From Acidobacteriota bacterium (lineage in GTDB: Bacteria > Acidobacteriota > Terriglobia > UBA7540), in assembly GCA_902812415.1 (NCBI GenBank), contig CADDZJ010000017.1:1-55459 (forward strand): DNA of 55,459 nt, written 5' to 3'. Each line of letters opens with the position of its first letter. The first letter of the stretch is position 1. The notes under the pieces are model-generated. The model made no database searches. It saw only the letters and a program-made list of their open reading frames with translations, and was not told where the DNA came from. This document shows, piece after piece, positions 32,014 through 41,007 of the stretch. Position numbers and translations under genes: made by a program.

Positions 32014-33978
32014 TCAGCCTGTCAGGGTCAGCAGGCTTTGCCTTTGCGCCGGCTGTGAGCTGTTCAGCGCATAAGGCGGCGGTCCGGGTTCGCTTGAAAA
32101 ATCCGACTCAAGGAAATTCCGATGCCAAAGCTCCAACACCAGCAAACGCCAGATTCGGCTTGAGCGATCGCGCCGCCCGGTGAAATGCTCGTCCAGAGTT
32201 TCCTGAATGGCGCTTGGGTTGAAATAGCCGCGCTGAAGAGTTCGAGGCTCAAGGAGCAATCGCGCCAACTCCCCCCGAAACTCTTTCCTCATCCAATGCA
32301 CGAGAGGCAGCGCGAAACCCTGCTTGGGACGATAAATCACATCGTGCGGCACGCCCAGGCGCTCGGCCAATCGCTTCAGAATATACTTCTGGTCTCCGTG
32401 GCGAAACTTCCATTGCGCTGGCAGGCGGCTGACAAACTCCACAAAGGGGTGATCCAGCAGGGGCACGCGCGCCTCAAGCGACCAGGCCATGCTCATGCGG
32501 TCCACTTTGGTGAGAATGTCACCCGGGAGATAAGCCTTGGTATCGAGATAAAGGAGGCGGCTCAAAGGGTCCTTGGCGGGACCGCGTTCAAAATAATCCT
32601 GGAACTGGGCCAGCGGAGAGGGAACTTTGGCCGCCCAATCCAGAAACTCGCGCGAAAAGACGGAATTTTCCCGGGAATGAACCGGCAACCAGGAAATGTA
32701 GTCCAAATAGCGGTCACGCAGAGGCATGGACCGGTTATAGATGAAGTTCCGGCCATAAGTCGCGGAAGGCAAATGATGAAAAATCCGCTGCCGATACCAG
32801 CGCCCCAAAAATGGCGGAATATAATCGCCTAAGGTTTTGCGGAGAATGAATCCGTAACGCTCATAGCCCGCAAAAAGCTCATCTCCGCCGTCTCCCGACA
32901 GGGCGACGGTGACATGCCGGCGCGCAAGACGGCAGATGTAATAGGTCGGGATCATGGAGGAATCGCCAAACGGCTCCTCCAGAGATCGCGTCAGCGCGTC
33001 GAGCGCCTCACCCAGGCGAGGTTCCACCATCAACTCGTGGTGCTCTGTCCCAAAACGCTGAGCAACCTCGCGGGCATAGGGCGCCTCGTTAAAATCCTGC
33101 TTTGAAAAGCCGATGGAGAAAGTCTTGACGGCCGAAGAACTGGCGCGCGCCATCAGCGCGACCACGATGGAAGAATCCACGCCGCCGCTCAGCAGAGCCC
33201 CGAGCGGCACTTCGGAAATCAGCCGAATGCGCACGGCTTCCGCCAGCCGGTCTTCCAATTCCTCCAGGCATTCCTCTTCTGAAGCCGGCTGATGAACGCC
33301 GTAAGAAGGCAAATCCCAATACTGACGAATTTGTATCCCGCCGTTTGACCACTCGAGTAAATGCCCCGGAGGCAATTTATGAATTTTCTGAAAAGCCGTG
33401 TCTGGATCAGGAATGTAGCCAAAATGAAAATATTTCAGCAGGCTTTCCCGCTTGATCTCTTTCAGTTCCGGGGCTGCGGCCAGGATCGCCTTGATCTCGG
33501 AGCCGAATAGAAGTCTGCCGTCCGCGCAGGCGTAATGCAACGGCTTGATGCCCAGCCGATCGCGCGCCAGCAGCAGGCGCCGCCTCTTGTCATCAAAAAC
33601 CGCGAAGGCAAACATGCCTCGCAATTGATCAACGCACTTAGCGCCGCGTTCTTCGTAAAGATGCGCGATCACTTCGGTATCGGTGTGGGTATAAAAGCGA
33701 TGGCCTTTGCTTTCAAGCTCGGAGCGCAGTTCGGGGAAGTTGTAGATCTCTCCGTTGAAGACAACCCAGACGGTCTCATCCTCGTTGTGAATGGGCTGGC
33801 GGCCGCCGGCCACGTCAATAATGCTCAGCCTCCGCATTCCGAGGCCGACGGGACCCTTGACGTAGAGCCCTTCATCATCCGGCCCACGATGCACCATGGC
33901 CTGGCACATGCAATGGATCGCCTGCGGATCGATTGCGGCGCTTGCATCAGAGTTTATGATTCCGGCAATCCCACACAT
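32014..33978 (-). CDS. asnB: AsnB-type glutamine-dependent amidotransferase of the EPS locus
   Basis: A 654-residue protein. The start is ATG 33978 (not the TTG before it), because the product must begin Met-Cys-Gly for Cys2 to become the N-terminal nucleophile (MCGIAGIINS). The glutaminase domain includes VHRGPDDEG and VVFNGEIYNF. The synthetase domain has the PP-loop LLSGGVDSSIVVAL and ALSGDGGDELFAGYERY. Homologues in exosortase-linked EPS loci are thought to amidate uronic acids or other precursors rather than serve asparagine supply. That role is inferred from context. Confidence 0.9.
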   Translation of the reverse strand: MCGIAGIINSDASAAIDPQAIHCMCQAMVHRGPDDEGLYVKGPVGLGMRRLSIIDVAGGRQPIHNEDETVWVVFNGEIYNFPELRSELESKGHRFYTHTDTEVIAHLYEERGAKCVDQLRGMFAFAVFDDKRRRLLLARDRLGIKPLHYACADGRLLFGSEIKAILAAAPELKEIKRESLLKYFHFGYIPDPDTAFQKIHKLPPGHLLEWSNGGIQIRQYWDLPSYGVHQPASEEECLEELEDRLAEAVRIRLISEVPLGALLSGGVDSSIVVALMARASSSAVKTFSIGFSKQDFNEAPYAREVAQRFGTEHHELMVEPRLGEALDALTRSLEEPFGDSSMIPTYYICRLARRHVTVALSGDGGDELFAGYERYGFILRKTLGDYIPPFLGRWYRQRIFHHLPSATYGRNFIYNRSMPLRDRYLDYISWLPVHSRENSVFSREFLDWAAKVPSPLAQFQDYFERGPAKDPLSRLLYLDTKAYLPGDILTKVDRMSMAWSLEARVPLLDHPFVEFVSRLPAQWKFRHGDQKYILKRLAERLGVPHDVIYRPKQGFALPLVHWMRKEFRGELARLLLEPRTLQRGYFNPSAIQETLDEHFTGRRDRSSRIWRLLVLELWHRNFLESDFSSEPGPPPYALNSSQPAQRQSLLTLTG

Positions 33979-34003
33979 CAAAAATTCTCACAAAGGCTAT
34001 CGC

Positions 34004-34999
34004 TCATGGAATGATGACATCCTGGATGAAGCTCTTCACCCCGTAGGCGTATTGGTGATAATCGCCCCGCAGCAACGGACGCATAGCGCCCAGGGCGCGC
34101 CGGCCGCGGCCCATGCTCTTTAATCTGGCTCTCTCCATCTCAAACTGAGAATACCGCTTGCAGAGGTCGCGCAGATTGAGAAACCGCTCGGAGCCAGCCG
34201 AAGCAAATCCCTGACGCTCAAAATTCATCAGGCGTTCATACATCTCTTCCCAGCGCCGGCATCGCACTTCATATCCGGCCAGGCTCGACCACTTCCAGCT
34301 CATTCGCACCTGACCCCACAATCCGGAGTCCAGGTCGGGGTCCGCGCGATAATTACCTCCGTGCCGTCGATAGTACATCAGCGGGCGGTCGAGCATCTTC
34401 ACTTCGCCCAGGGCGTAGGCCAGCGCCGCAATCCAGCGATCGAATACCCACGTCTCCGCGAACGGCAGGATGAGCGGTTTTAAAACCGACCGGAACGATA
34501 TGACACAGCCATTCACCCAGATGCTTTTCAGAAAATGATCGGCGCCCATCCCCGCATGCACCCAGCTTTTTTCCCGCCGGCCGTTTAACGTGAAGCCCAG
34601 AGGTCGCGAGGACTCGTCGATCAACTCAGCGTCGCTTGCAACCATCGTAGCTTCCGAATTCTCGGCATAGGCAGCGGTCACAATGGCAATTTTATCCTTG
34701 AACCAGACATCGTCGTCATTGCTCAAGAAGATGATGTCGCCGGTCGTTTGACTCACAGCATTTTCAAAATTTCTCCTCACGCCCAATTTTTCGGGATTTT
34801 GCACCAGCCGAAGGGCCGGGTTGTTTTGCCCGATGCGCCGGATGATCTCGATGGTTCGATCGGTCGAGACATCATCGCATATCACCACCTCGTCGGGCGG
34901 GCGCGTCTGATTCAGGATGCTTTCAAGCTGCGCCTCAACCAGCCTTTCGGCATTGTGGGTGCACATCGCAACTGAGATTTTAAAGTTCCCGTCTTCCAT
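34004..34999 (-). CDS. GT2-family glycosyltransferase (tandem paralogue A)
   Basis: A 331-residue GT-A enzyme from ATG 34999, which follows AGGAGGGGG. Motifs: KISVAMCTHNAERLVEAQLES, PDEVVICDDVSTDRT and IIFLSNDDDVWFKDK with the metal-binding acidic cluster, then MYYRRHGGNY. The C-terminus RGDYHQYAYGVKSFIQDVIIP closely matches that of the next gene upstream, indicating duplication. It probably adds one residue of the EPS repeat unit. Confidence 0.9.
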   Translation of the reverse strand: MEDGNFKISVAMCTHNAERLVEAQLESILNQTRPPDEVVICDDVSTDRTIEIIRRIGQNNPALRLVQNPEKLGVRRNFENAVSQTTGDIIFLSNDDDVWFKDKIAIVTAAYAENSEATMVASDAELIDESSRPLGFTLNGRREKSWVHAGMGADHFLKSIWVNGCVISFRSVLKPLILPFAETWVFDRWIAALAYALGEVKMLDRPLMYYRRHGGNYRADPDLDSGLWGQVRMSWKWSSLAGYEVRCRRWEEMYERLMNFERQGFASAGSERFLNLRDLCKRYSQFEMERARLKSMGRGRRALGAMRPLLRGDYHQYAYGVKSFIQDVIIP

Positions 35000-35102
35000 C
35001 CCCCTCCTATTTCGGATCAACTCCAATTGAGAAAATTAGCCGTAAGGAATCTGCGGCGCATGCTCCCTCTTGCATCAGGAAAGCCGCGTGGCCTGCCGGA
35101 AC

Positions 35103-36101
35103 TTACGGAATCACAATATCCTGGACAAAACTCTTCGCGCCGTGCGCATGATGGCGGTAATCGCCCCGTGCGAGCGATCTTAAACCGGCGAGCATGCGCC
35201 GCGGTCGCGACCGTTGTTTAAGATTTTCTCTAAGCCGGGCGAAGCGAAGGCAATCTTCGCATTCCGCCAGCAATTCGTTAAACCGGCTGCGGGAACTTAC
35301 TGGAAGGCCGCGATCCTGAATCTCACGGAGCCGCTGCAACAAATCGTTGAAGCGGCGCACCCGATGAGCATATTGCTTCAGCTCCGATTTCTTTGCGGCC
35401 GCGCGCCACCGACTCCAAGGCCCGCCATCCAGGTCAGGATCCATGCCTTGATTTTGCGCGTGCCTCCGATAATAGAGCAGAGGCCGGTCAATCCACCTGA
35501 CTTCGCCCACCGCATAGGCGATGAAGGTGATCCAATGGTCCTGGGACCATTGATTGGAGAGCGGAAGAATGAACGGCTTCAGCGTGGAGCGGAAAGCGAT
35601 CATCGGGCCGTTGATTCCAAGCCCGCGGCCCAACTGGTGAGCCGTAGGGATTGCTGTCAGCGGCCGATCTTTTCTTCTGCCAAATACAGTTTCGCCGCGA
35701 GGCCGTAAATCACCGTCCGCCAGCTCCGCATCGCTGTAAACCAGCACCGCATGGGAGCTCTTCAGGAAAGCGTCCGCCATTGTGGAAACCTTCTCGGGAA
35801 ACCAGACGTCATCAAAATCGCACAAGAAGATAACGTCGCCAGAGGCTTCACGGATCACTTTTTCAAAATTTTTGATGAAACCCAGATTTTCTGGATTTTG
35901 CAGGATTCGCACCGAGCAGGGACAACCGGCAAGGACTTCCTGCACAATTTCAAGCGTCCGATCCTTCGATCCATCATCACAGACAACGATTTCATCCGGA
36001 AGCTGGGTCTGCCGCAGGATGCTTTCCAACTGCTCCCGCACAAAGGCTTCGCCATTGTATGTGCACATGGCCACTGAGGTTTTAAGCTTGCTCTCAGTCA
36101 T
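35103..36101 (-). CDS. GT2-family glycosyltransferase (tandem paralogue B)
   Basis: A 332-residue GT-A enzyme. ATG 36101 is chosen by alignment with its tandem paralogue; in-frame GTG/ATG codons up to 36149 would only add a tail. Motifs: KTSVAMCTYNGEAFVREQLES, PDEIVVCDDGSKDRT, VIFLCDFDDVWFPEK and LYYRRHAQN. The end (RGDYRHHAHGAKSFVQDIVIP) is shared with paralogue A. The two differ enough in the middle to use different donors or acceptors. Confidence 0.9.
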   Translation of the reverse strand: MTESKLKTSVAMCTYNGEAFVREQLESILRQTQLPDEIVVCDDGSKDRTLEIVQEVLAGCPCSVRILQNPENLGFIKNFEKVIREASGDVIFLCDFDDVWFPEKVSTMADAFLKSSHAVLVYSDAELADGDLRPRGETVFGRRKDRPLTAIPTAHQLGRGLGINGPMIAFRSTLKPFILPLSNQWSQDHWITFIAYAVGEVRWIDRPLLYYRRHAQNQGMDPDLDGGPWSRWRAAAKKSELKQYAHRVRRFNDLLQRLREIQDRGLPVSSRSRFNELLAECEDCLRFARLRENLKQRSRPRRMLAGLRSLARGDYRHHAHGAKSFVQDIVIP

Positions 36102-36176
36102 CTCTCGGTTCTCCGCCGCCTTCTGAAGCGCAGTGAGCATTTTTATCACGCCTGGCGCGGCCTTGCGGGGCCTCGC

Positions 36177-37511
36177 TCACCTTGAAAATTGGCGAGAGAG
36201 TCGCTCCACGTAATCCACCTCCAGGGGCTGAACCTTATTCCCAAAGGGCCGCGGCGAGGCGCTCTCGGCCTCGAGGGTGTCCCCGGAAGCTTCCATTCTT
36301 TTTGCGATCCCGTAAGCGCAGGTGGTATAGGCAAAAAGAAAGTATACGAAAAACTGATAGGCATCTGGAAAGAAGAAAGCCGCCAGCGCAAACGCCAACA
36401 AGCTGGCCAGCAAGGCGGTTACCCACATGCCAAGCTCTGAGGAACCTTTGGTTTTTTGTTCCACGCGTCGCAGGTTTAGAAAAGCGCAGCGATAGATCAG
36501 TAGGAACAGGAATAAGGCCGGCAGGCCCGCTTCCGCGCTGAGCGCCGTATAAATATTATGGGTGGGCTGCCAGGCGCCGGAAATGACCTGGAAATTCTCG
36601 AGGCCCACGCCGAAAATCGGATACTCCGCTGTGATCTTAAGGCTCACTATCAGTAGGTGTTTCCGATGCTCGGTCGAGGAATAAGCGCCTTGATAGTTGC
36701 CGTTGGCGCCCGAGGTATCCGAAAGCCTTGTCACTACCCCTTTCCCGGCGAACACAAAGATCAGCATGCCACAAAAGAAAGCAATCAGCAGCAGATGCGG
36801 GCGTCGGCCTTGAACCCCGAAGCCCCATAGACAGACCGCGGCCGCCACTAAAAATGCCAGGAAGCCGGCGCGCGACCCGGTAAGGAAGAGGGCGTAGACC
36901 ATGACCAGCGAGGCGAGCATCCAAAGCGCTCTGCGAAAAGCGCTTCGAGCTCGCAGCAGAAAGACAAGGCAGAACGGAAGCGTGAGCACGACGGCGAGAG
37001 CAAGGTCGTTGGGGTTGGCGTAGATTCCGTTCAGCACGCCCATCAGCCGGCCTCCGTGGGCGCGCCCGCGAATCACTGAGACCAGCGCGACGGCTGCCAC
37101 CGAGGCCGTCTGGACAAAAATCAGTTTCCGCAGCCGGATGAGCGAAGTGACGGCTAGCACCATGACCATGACGATCAGGACGACCTTGGAGAACTCCAGG
37201 GTAACCCCCAAAGAGCGCCCCTTCCAGATGGGGGAGAAGGCGGAAGCCAGAAGAAACTGCAACAACAGCAGGATCAAGAAAATGATCTCTTTCGGGAAGC
37301 CCTGCTTCAAACGGCCCAGGCTCATCACAAAGGCGACCAGCGCGAAAAAACCTACGATTCGCGCCAGATGGAGATGAGCCAGGCCCGGAATGTAATCTTC
37401 CGGTCGGGCGCAATAAACCAAAAAGAAAGCCAGTAGCCAGAAATAAGCGCCGGCCAGCGGTTCCTTTTGTTGCTCGGCCGCCTTTTTGCCTATTGTCGCA
37501 ACAGCTTCCAT
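36177..37511 (-). CDS. O-antigen ligase/polymerase-like membrane protein (Wzy_C)
   Basis: A 444-residue protein with about 12 membrane helices. The periplasmic loop near residues 300-330 holds the Wzy_C signature: YPIFGVGLENFQVISGAW, then PTHNIYTALSAEAGLPALFLF. It would polymerise EPS repeats, or ligate chains, on the periplasmic side. It lies 33 bp after the membrane GT2 gene, and its hydrophilic C-terminus is rich in Ser, Arg and Glu. Confidence 0.88.
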   Translation of the reverse strand: MEAVATIGKKAAEQQKEPLAGAYFWLLAFFLVYCARPEDYIPGLAHLHLARIVGFFALVAFVMSLGRLKQGFPKEIIFLILLLLQFLLASAFSPIWKGRSLGVTLEFSKVVLIVMVMVLAVTSLIRLRKLIFVQTASVAAVALVSVIRGRAHGGRLMGVLNGIYANPNDLALAVVLTLPFCLVFLLRARSAFRRALWMLASLVMVYALFLTGSRAGFLAFLVAAAVCLWGFGVQGRRPHLLLIAFFCGMLIFVFAGKGVVTRLSDTSGANGNYQGAYSSTEHRKHLLIVSLKITAEYPIFGVGLENFQVISGAWQPTHNIYTALSAEAGLPALFLFLLIYRCAFLNLRRVEQKTKGSSELGMWVTALLASLLAFALAAFFFPDAYQFFVYFLFAYTTCAYGIAKRMEASGDTLEAESASPRPFGNKVQPLEVDYVERLSRQFSR

Positions 37512-37544
37512 AAATCTCTCAAACTTCCAGCGGCTGGATCACAG

Positions 37545-38660
37545 CTATCGCACCCACACTTGCTTCTTTCCCGCCACAAAATAAACGAATGCGAGCGCCG
37601 CAGCCGTATTCAAAAGCAAAAAGGCCAACGCCACATCTGCCACCCGGGTCAAAAAGCCAAACTTTGGTCGCAGCAAGGCGAGCATCGCCAATCCATAAAA
37701 AACAAGCTGAGCCGCCACGGCAAGATCATAAATCGGCCCCGAGAGCATCAGCGAACTGGCCAGCATCGCGATCAAGGCGAAAGGAACCAGCAGACGCAGG
37801 AGCTTGTGGCATACAAACTCAAACCGGATAGGGTTCGAGCGAGTCAGCAGCCACGGAGCAAGCTGCAGCAACTGATAATTTCCGGTCAGAGTGCGCACTT
37901 TGCGGCGGAATTCCCGTTGCGAAGGCGCAATGCGGTCCCAGGCCCTGGCGCGCGATTCAAAGATCACCCGTTTTCCGCGCCTCGCAATCTGAAGCGGCTG
38001 ATAAACATCATCCAGCAAAGTCCCGATGGGCAAGGGCGCAAGCAGTTCCCGGCGAGCCCCATAGAAAGCCCCTGTCGCGCCAACCATCGCTCCGGAATTG
38101 CTTTCCCACTGCCGGATCAGTTTCTCAATGCGCCAGTAAAGCCCCAAACCCTGGCTTTTTTCGTCTTCTCCAGGCTCGCCCAGCATCAGTTCCCCGCTCA
38201 CACAGCCCACTTCAGGATCGGCGAAATTCGCAACCAAATTCCTCAGCGCATCCCGTTCAATCAGTTGTCTTGCGTCCGTGAACACCACAATTTCGCCGCG
38301 CGCAGCTTCCATGCCGCGATTCAGGGCAGACGCTTTTCCTTCGTGCTGTTCCAAAAGCAGAAGCCGCATCGACGCGCAGGCTGCATTCTGCAAAATCTCG
38401 TTTGTGGCATCCGTTGAGCCGTCCGAGACGACAATCACTTCGAACCGATCGCGGGGATAATCGAGCGACGCCAGATTCTTCAACTTATCCGGCAGCGTGA
38501 GCGCTTCATTGCGAACTGCCATCACAATCGAAACGCTGGGAAGGATTGAAGCTGAACGCACCGGCCTCGGACGCCACCGGCTTCGGAGGTACATCAAAAA
38601 GGGATAACCCATGTAAGCATAGACGGCGAGGGCAAACGAAAACCAGAAGATCCACTTCAT
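37545..38660 (-). CDS. Membrane-associated GT2 glycosyltransferase
   Basis: A 371-residue protein with an N-terminal membrane helix, a GT-A domain (PSVSIVMAVRNEALTLPDKL, VIVVSDGSTDATNEIL, EIVVFTDARQLIERDAL, and QWESNSGAMVGATGAFYGA in place of a QxxRW-type site) and three or four C-terminal helices. This is the architecture of processive or transmembrane glycosyltransferases. The ATG overlaps the priming transferase stop (ATGA), so the two are coupled. No PilZ or other c-di-GMP domain is visible. Confidence 0.87.
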   Translation of the reverse strand: MKWIFWFSFALAVYAYMGYPFLMYLRSRWRPRPVRSASILPSVSIVMAVRNEALTLPDKLKNLASLDYPRDRFEVIVVSDGSTDATNEILQNAACASMRLLLLEQHEGKASALNRGMEAARGEIVVFTDARQLIERDALRNLVANFADPEVGCVSGELMLGEPGEDEKSQGLGLYWRIEKLIRQWESNSGAMVGATGAFYGARRELLAPLPIGTLLDDVYQPLQIARRGKRVIFESRARAWDRIAPSQREFRRKVRTLTGNYQLLQLAPWLLTRSNPIRFEFVCHKLLRLLVPFALIAMLASSLMLSGPIYDLAVAAQLVFYGLAMLALLRPKFGFLTRVADVALAFLLLNTAAALAFVYFVAGKKQVWVR

Positions 38661-40033
38661 CTTGCTCCTCGCCCGAGCAAGATGACCTTGATCGTTTGCA
38701 GCAGGATCCAGAAATCGAGACCAATCGACATATTCTTGATGTAGAAAAGATCGTATTGAAGCTTTTGTCGGGCGTCCTCAACCGTATTCCCATATTTGTA
38801 ACGGATTTGCGCCCACCCCGTAATGCCAGGACGAATAATGTGTCTCAGATTGTAGTAAGGAATCTGTTGGTTCAGCACCTCCACAAATTCCGGCCGCTCC
38901 GGCCGCGGGCCGATGAACCCCATATCGCCTCGCAGCACATTCCACATTTGGGGAATCTCATCCAGCCTCAGATGCCGCAACAGGCGTCCTACCCGGGTAA
39001 TGCGGGGGTCGTCGTCTAAGGCCCATGTTGCGCCAGTGTCAGCTTCCGCATCCGCCCGCATGGTGCGAAATTTGTAACAGTTAAAGACGCGTCCCTGGTA
39101 ACCGACCCGCCTCTGGCGGTAAAACACCGGGCCTGGCGAACTCAATTTGACGGCCAGCGCGATGAGGGGAATGAGCGGCAGGCACAGGATAAGCCCTATG
39201 GACGCAATGATGATGGAAACGCAGCGGCGGATGAGCAGGAAAGAATAGTTCAGCCGAAAGCCTTCGGAAAAAATCAGCCAACTGGGGTGTAGTTCGTGAA
39301 CTTCAATCTTTCCAGAAATTCTTTCGAGCAGAGCGGTCGAGTCATCCACTTTGATGCCGGAAAGCCTCAACTCCAGGAGTTCCCGCACGGGCATTTTTCC
39401 CCGGCCGTCGCTCATGGCGACAATCACATGATCCACCGCGCCTTTGTCTCTGAGCGCCATGAGTTGGGAGCCGAGTTGCTCGCGCGTCAGCGACCCATTG
39501 CCTACCGCCCCGGCCCATCCCACCACCTCAAGACCCAGGTCGCGGCGCGACCTCAACGCTTCCACCAGGCGTTGCGCCCGCTCGCCGGATCCCATTACGT
39601 AAACTCGTTCACGAAAAAAGGGCTGCGAAATGAGCCAGACATAAACCCAGCGCCAGCCAATCAGGGCCAACGTCAGGATGGTAAGACCCACCAGGAAGAC
39701 GTCGTTGCCCAGCAGAAATCCCGGGAAAAAGTACCCAAGGCCGGCCAGCAAAAATGACAGGATTCCAAGCACCACCAGCAGCCGGAAATATGATTCGCCA
39801 CCCGGAAAAACCCGTTGCGTGTCGTAGAGGTCAAAGCAATAGAAACACACCAACGCCACTCCGGCAATTGCCAGTATCTTATAAATCCCGTTTTCGTAGC
39901 CTAAAACCAGAATCGAATCCTGTCCAAGCCGGATCATCGCCGCCAGAATAAATGAGGCGCAAACAATGAGCAATTCTCCAAGGACCAGGACCAGAGTACG
40001 GACGGGATAATAAACGTTAAACAGACGAACCAC
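38657..40033 (-). CDS. Priming undecaprenyl-phosphate glycosyl-1-phosphate transferase (EpsB/WbaP-like)
   Basis: A 458-residue polyprenyl glycosyl-phosphotransferase. Four N-terminal helices precede a CoA-binding-like central domain (VYVMGSGERAQRLVEALRS), then a membrane-dipping helix and the catalytic bacterial sugar transferase domain: YRQRRVGYQGRVFNCYKFRTM, RHLRLDEIPQMWNVLRGDM and FIGPRPERPEF. It starts EPS assembly by moving sugar-1-phosphate to undecaprenyl phosphate. GTG 40033 lies 6 bp after the kinase stop, with GAAGGA as ribosome binding site. Confidence 0.93.
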   Translation of the reverse strand: MVRLFNVYYPVRTLVLVLGELLIVCASFILAAMIRLGQDSILVLGYENGIYKILAIAGVALVCFYCFDLYDTQRVFPGGESYFRLLVVLGILSFLLAGLGYFFPGFLLGNDVFLVGLTILTLALIGWRWVYVWLISQPFFRERVYVMGSGERAQRLVEALRSRRDLGLEVVGWAGAVGNGSLTREQLGSQLMALRDKGAVDHVIVAMSDGRGKMPVRELLELRLSGIKVDDSTALLERISGKIEVHELHPSWLIFSEGFRLNYSFLLIRRCVSIIIASIGLILCLPLIPLIALAVKLSSPGPVFYRQRRVGYQGRVFNCYKFRTMRADAEADTGATWALDDDPRITRVGRLLRHLRLDEIPQMWNVLRGDMGFIGPRPERPEFVEVLNQQIPYYNLRHIIRPGITGWAQIRYKYGNTVEDARQKLQYDLFYIKNMSIGLDFWILLQTIKVILLGRGAR

Positions 40034-40039
40034 GGCTGG

Positions 40040-40981
40040 TCATTCCTTCGTATGTGGTTCTCGCGGGCGCTCCTCGACCGTGTGGTAATAATATGCGCTA
40101 TACGCAGATTGTGGGGATACTTGATTGAGGACCACCCCGAGTAATCGCTTGTCACGGAACTGCTGGCTCCCCTTCTGCGCCATATCAAAAGGAGTTTTCC
40201 CTGACCGAACCACCAGCAGCACGCCGTCACAGAGGTCGGCGAGCAGGCTGGAATCGGACAAAGGAACACTGGGAGGCGAGTCGATAATAATCCAATCAAA
40301 AAGCGGCGCCAGGCGATGGAGCAAGCTTTTGAGCCGGCCATTGCCAATCAACTCCACCGGATTCGGCGTGGGGTGGCCGGCAGGGATGAAGAACAGATTC
40401 TCAGGTACTCCGCGCTGGAGAATTTTGGAAGCCTCGACGTCGCCGCGCAGAAAATCCGAAAGCCCCGGGGCGATCTCAGCCCCTAACATGGCATGGAGCC
40501 GGGCCAGGCGCAGATCGCAATCCATCAACAGGACACGCCGTCCGCGCTGCTGCACAAAAGCCTGCGCCAGGTTCGCCGCGACAAACGTTTTCCCCTCGCC
40601 GGGCAAAGCGCTGGTGATCAGAATGGTCTGCAACGGGAGTTTTTCCCGCATCTGGAGAAGGCGCGTGCGAAGCGTCCGAAACTCCTCCATCCCTAACTGG
40701 CGCGCCTGGGGATCGGCAAAGAGCACGCTCTGCCGGTCGAGATTCCAGCGCGCTGTCGGGCATTCTGAAATCCAACCCTCCAGCGTCATCGGCCCGCCGC
40801 CCTGCAAAGGCCGCAAAGGCAATTCCACTTTCGTCTCGGGCTCGGGTTCTGTCTCCGCCGGCTCTTCGTGTGGGAGCACCGGAGAGAAATCAGGAGCGGG
40901 GGGCTTGATCACAACTTCAGAATGGAGATCAGCCATGCTTTCCTGCTCGGCCTTTTTAAGCGCGTCGTGAATCCGACTCAT
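40040..40981 (-). CDS. EPS-locus tyrosine autokinase (CpsD/CapB-type BY-kinase)
   Basis: A 313-residue cytosolic BY-kinase. The N-terminus MSRIHDALKKAEQES is typical of the PEP-CTERM-locus autokinase family. Walker A is SALPGEGKT (124-132), Walker A' is VLLMDCDLRLARLH and Walker B is DWIIIDSPP. A C-terminal Tyr cluster (Tyr294, Tyr297-299) is the expected phosphorylation tail. It should work with the Wzz-type protein encoded two genes upstream to set chain length. The ribosome binding site is AAAGGAA. Confidence 0.93.
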   Translation of the reverse strand: MSRIHDALKKAEQESMADLHSEVVIKPPAPDFSPVLPHEEPAETEPEPETKVELPLRPLQGGGPMTLEGWISECPTARWNLDRQSVLFADPQARQLGMEEFRTLRTRLLQMREKLPLQTILITSALPGEGKTFVAANLAQAFVQQRGRRVLLMDCDLRLARLHAMLGAEIAPGLSDFLRGDVEASKILQRGVPENLFFIPAGHPTPNPVELIGNGRLKSLLHRLAPLFDWIIIDSPPSVPLSDSSLLADLCDGVLLVVRSGKTPFDMAQKGSQQFRDKRLLGVVLNQVSPQSAYSAYYYHTVEERPREPHTKE

Positions 40982-41007
40982 AAAGTTCCTTTAAATGCGA
41001 CTCGCTG

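Noticed and set aside
37825-37850. tRNA-like GGGTTCGAGC string
   Set aside because: It lies inside a well-supported glycosyltransferase gene, and no cloverleaf or acceptor stem could be formed around it.
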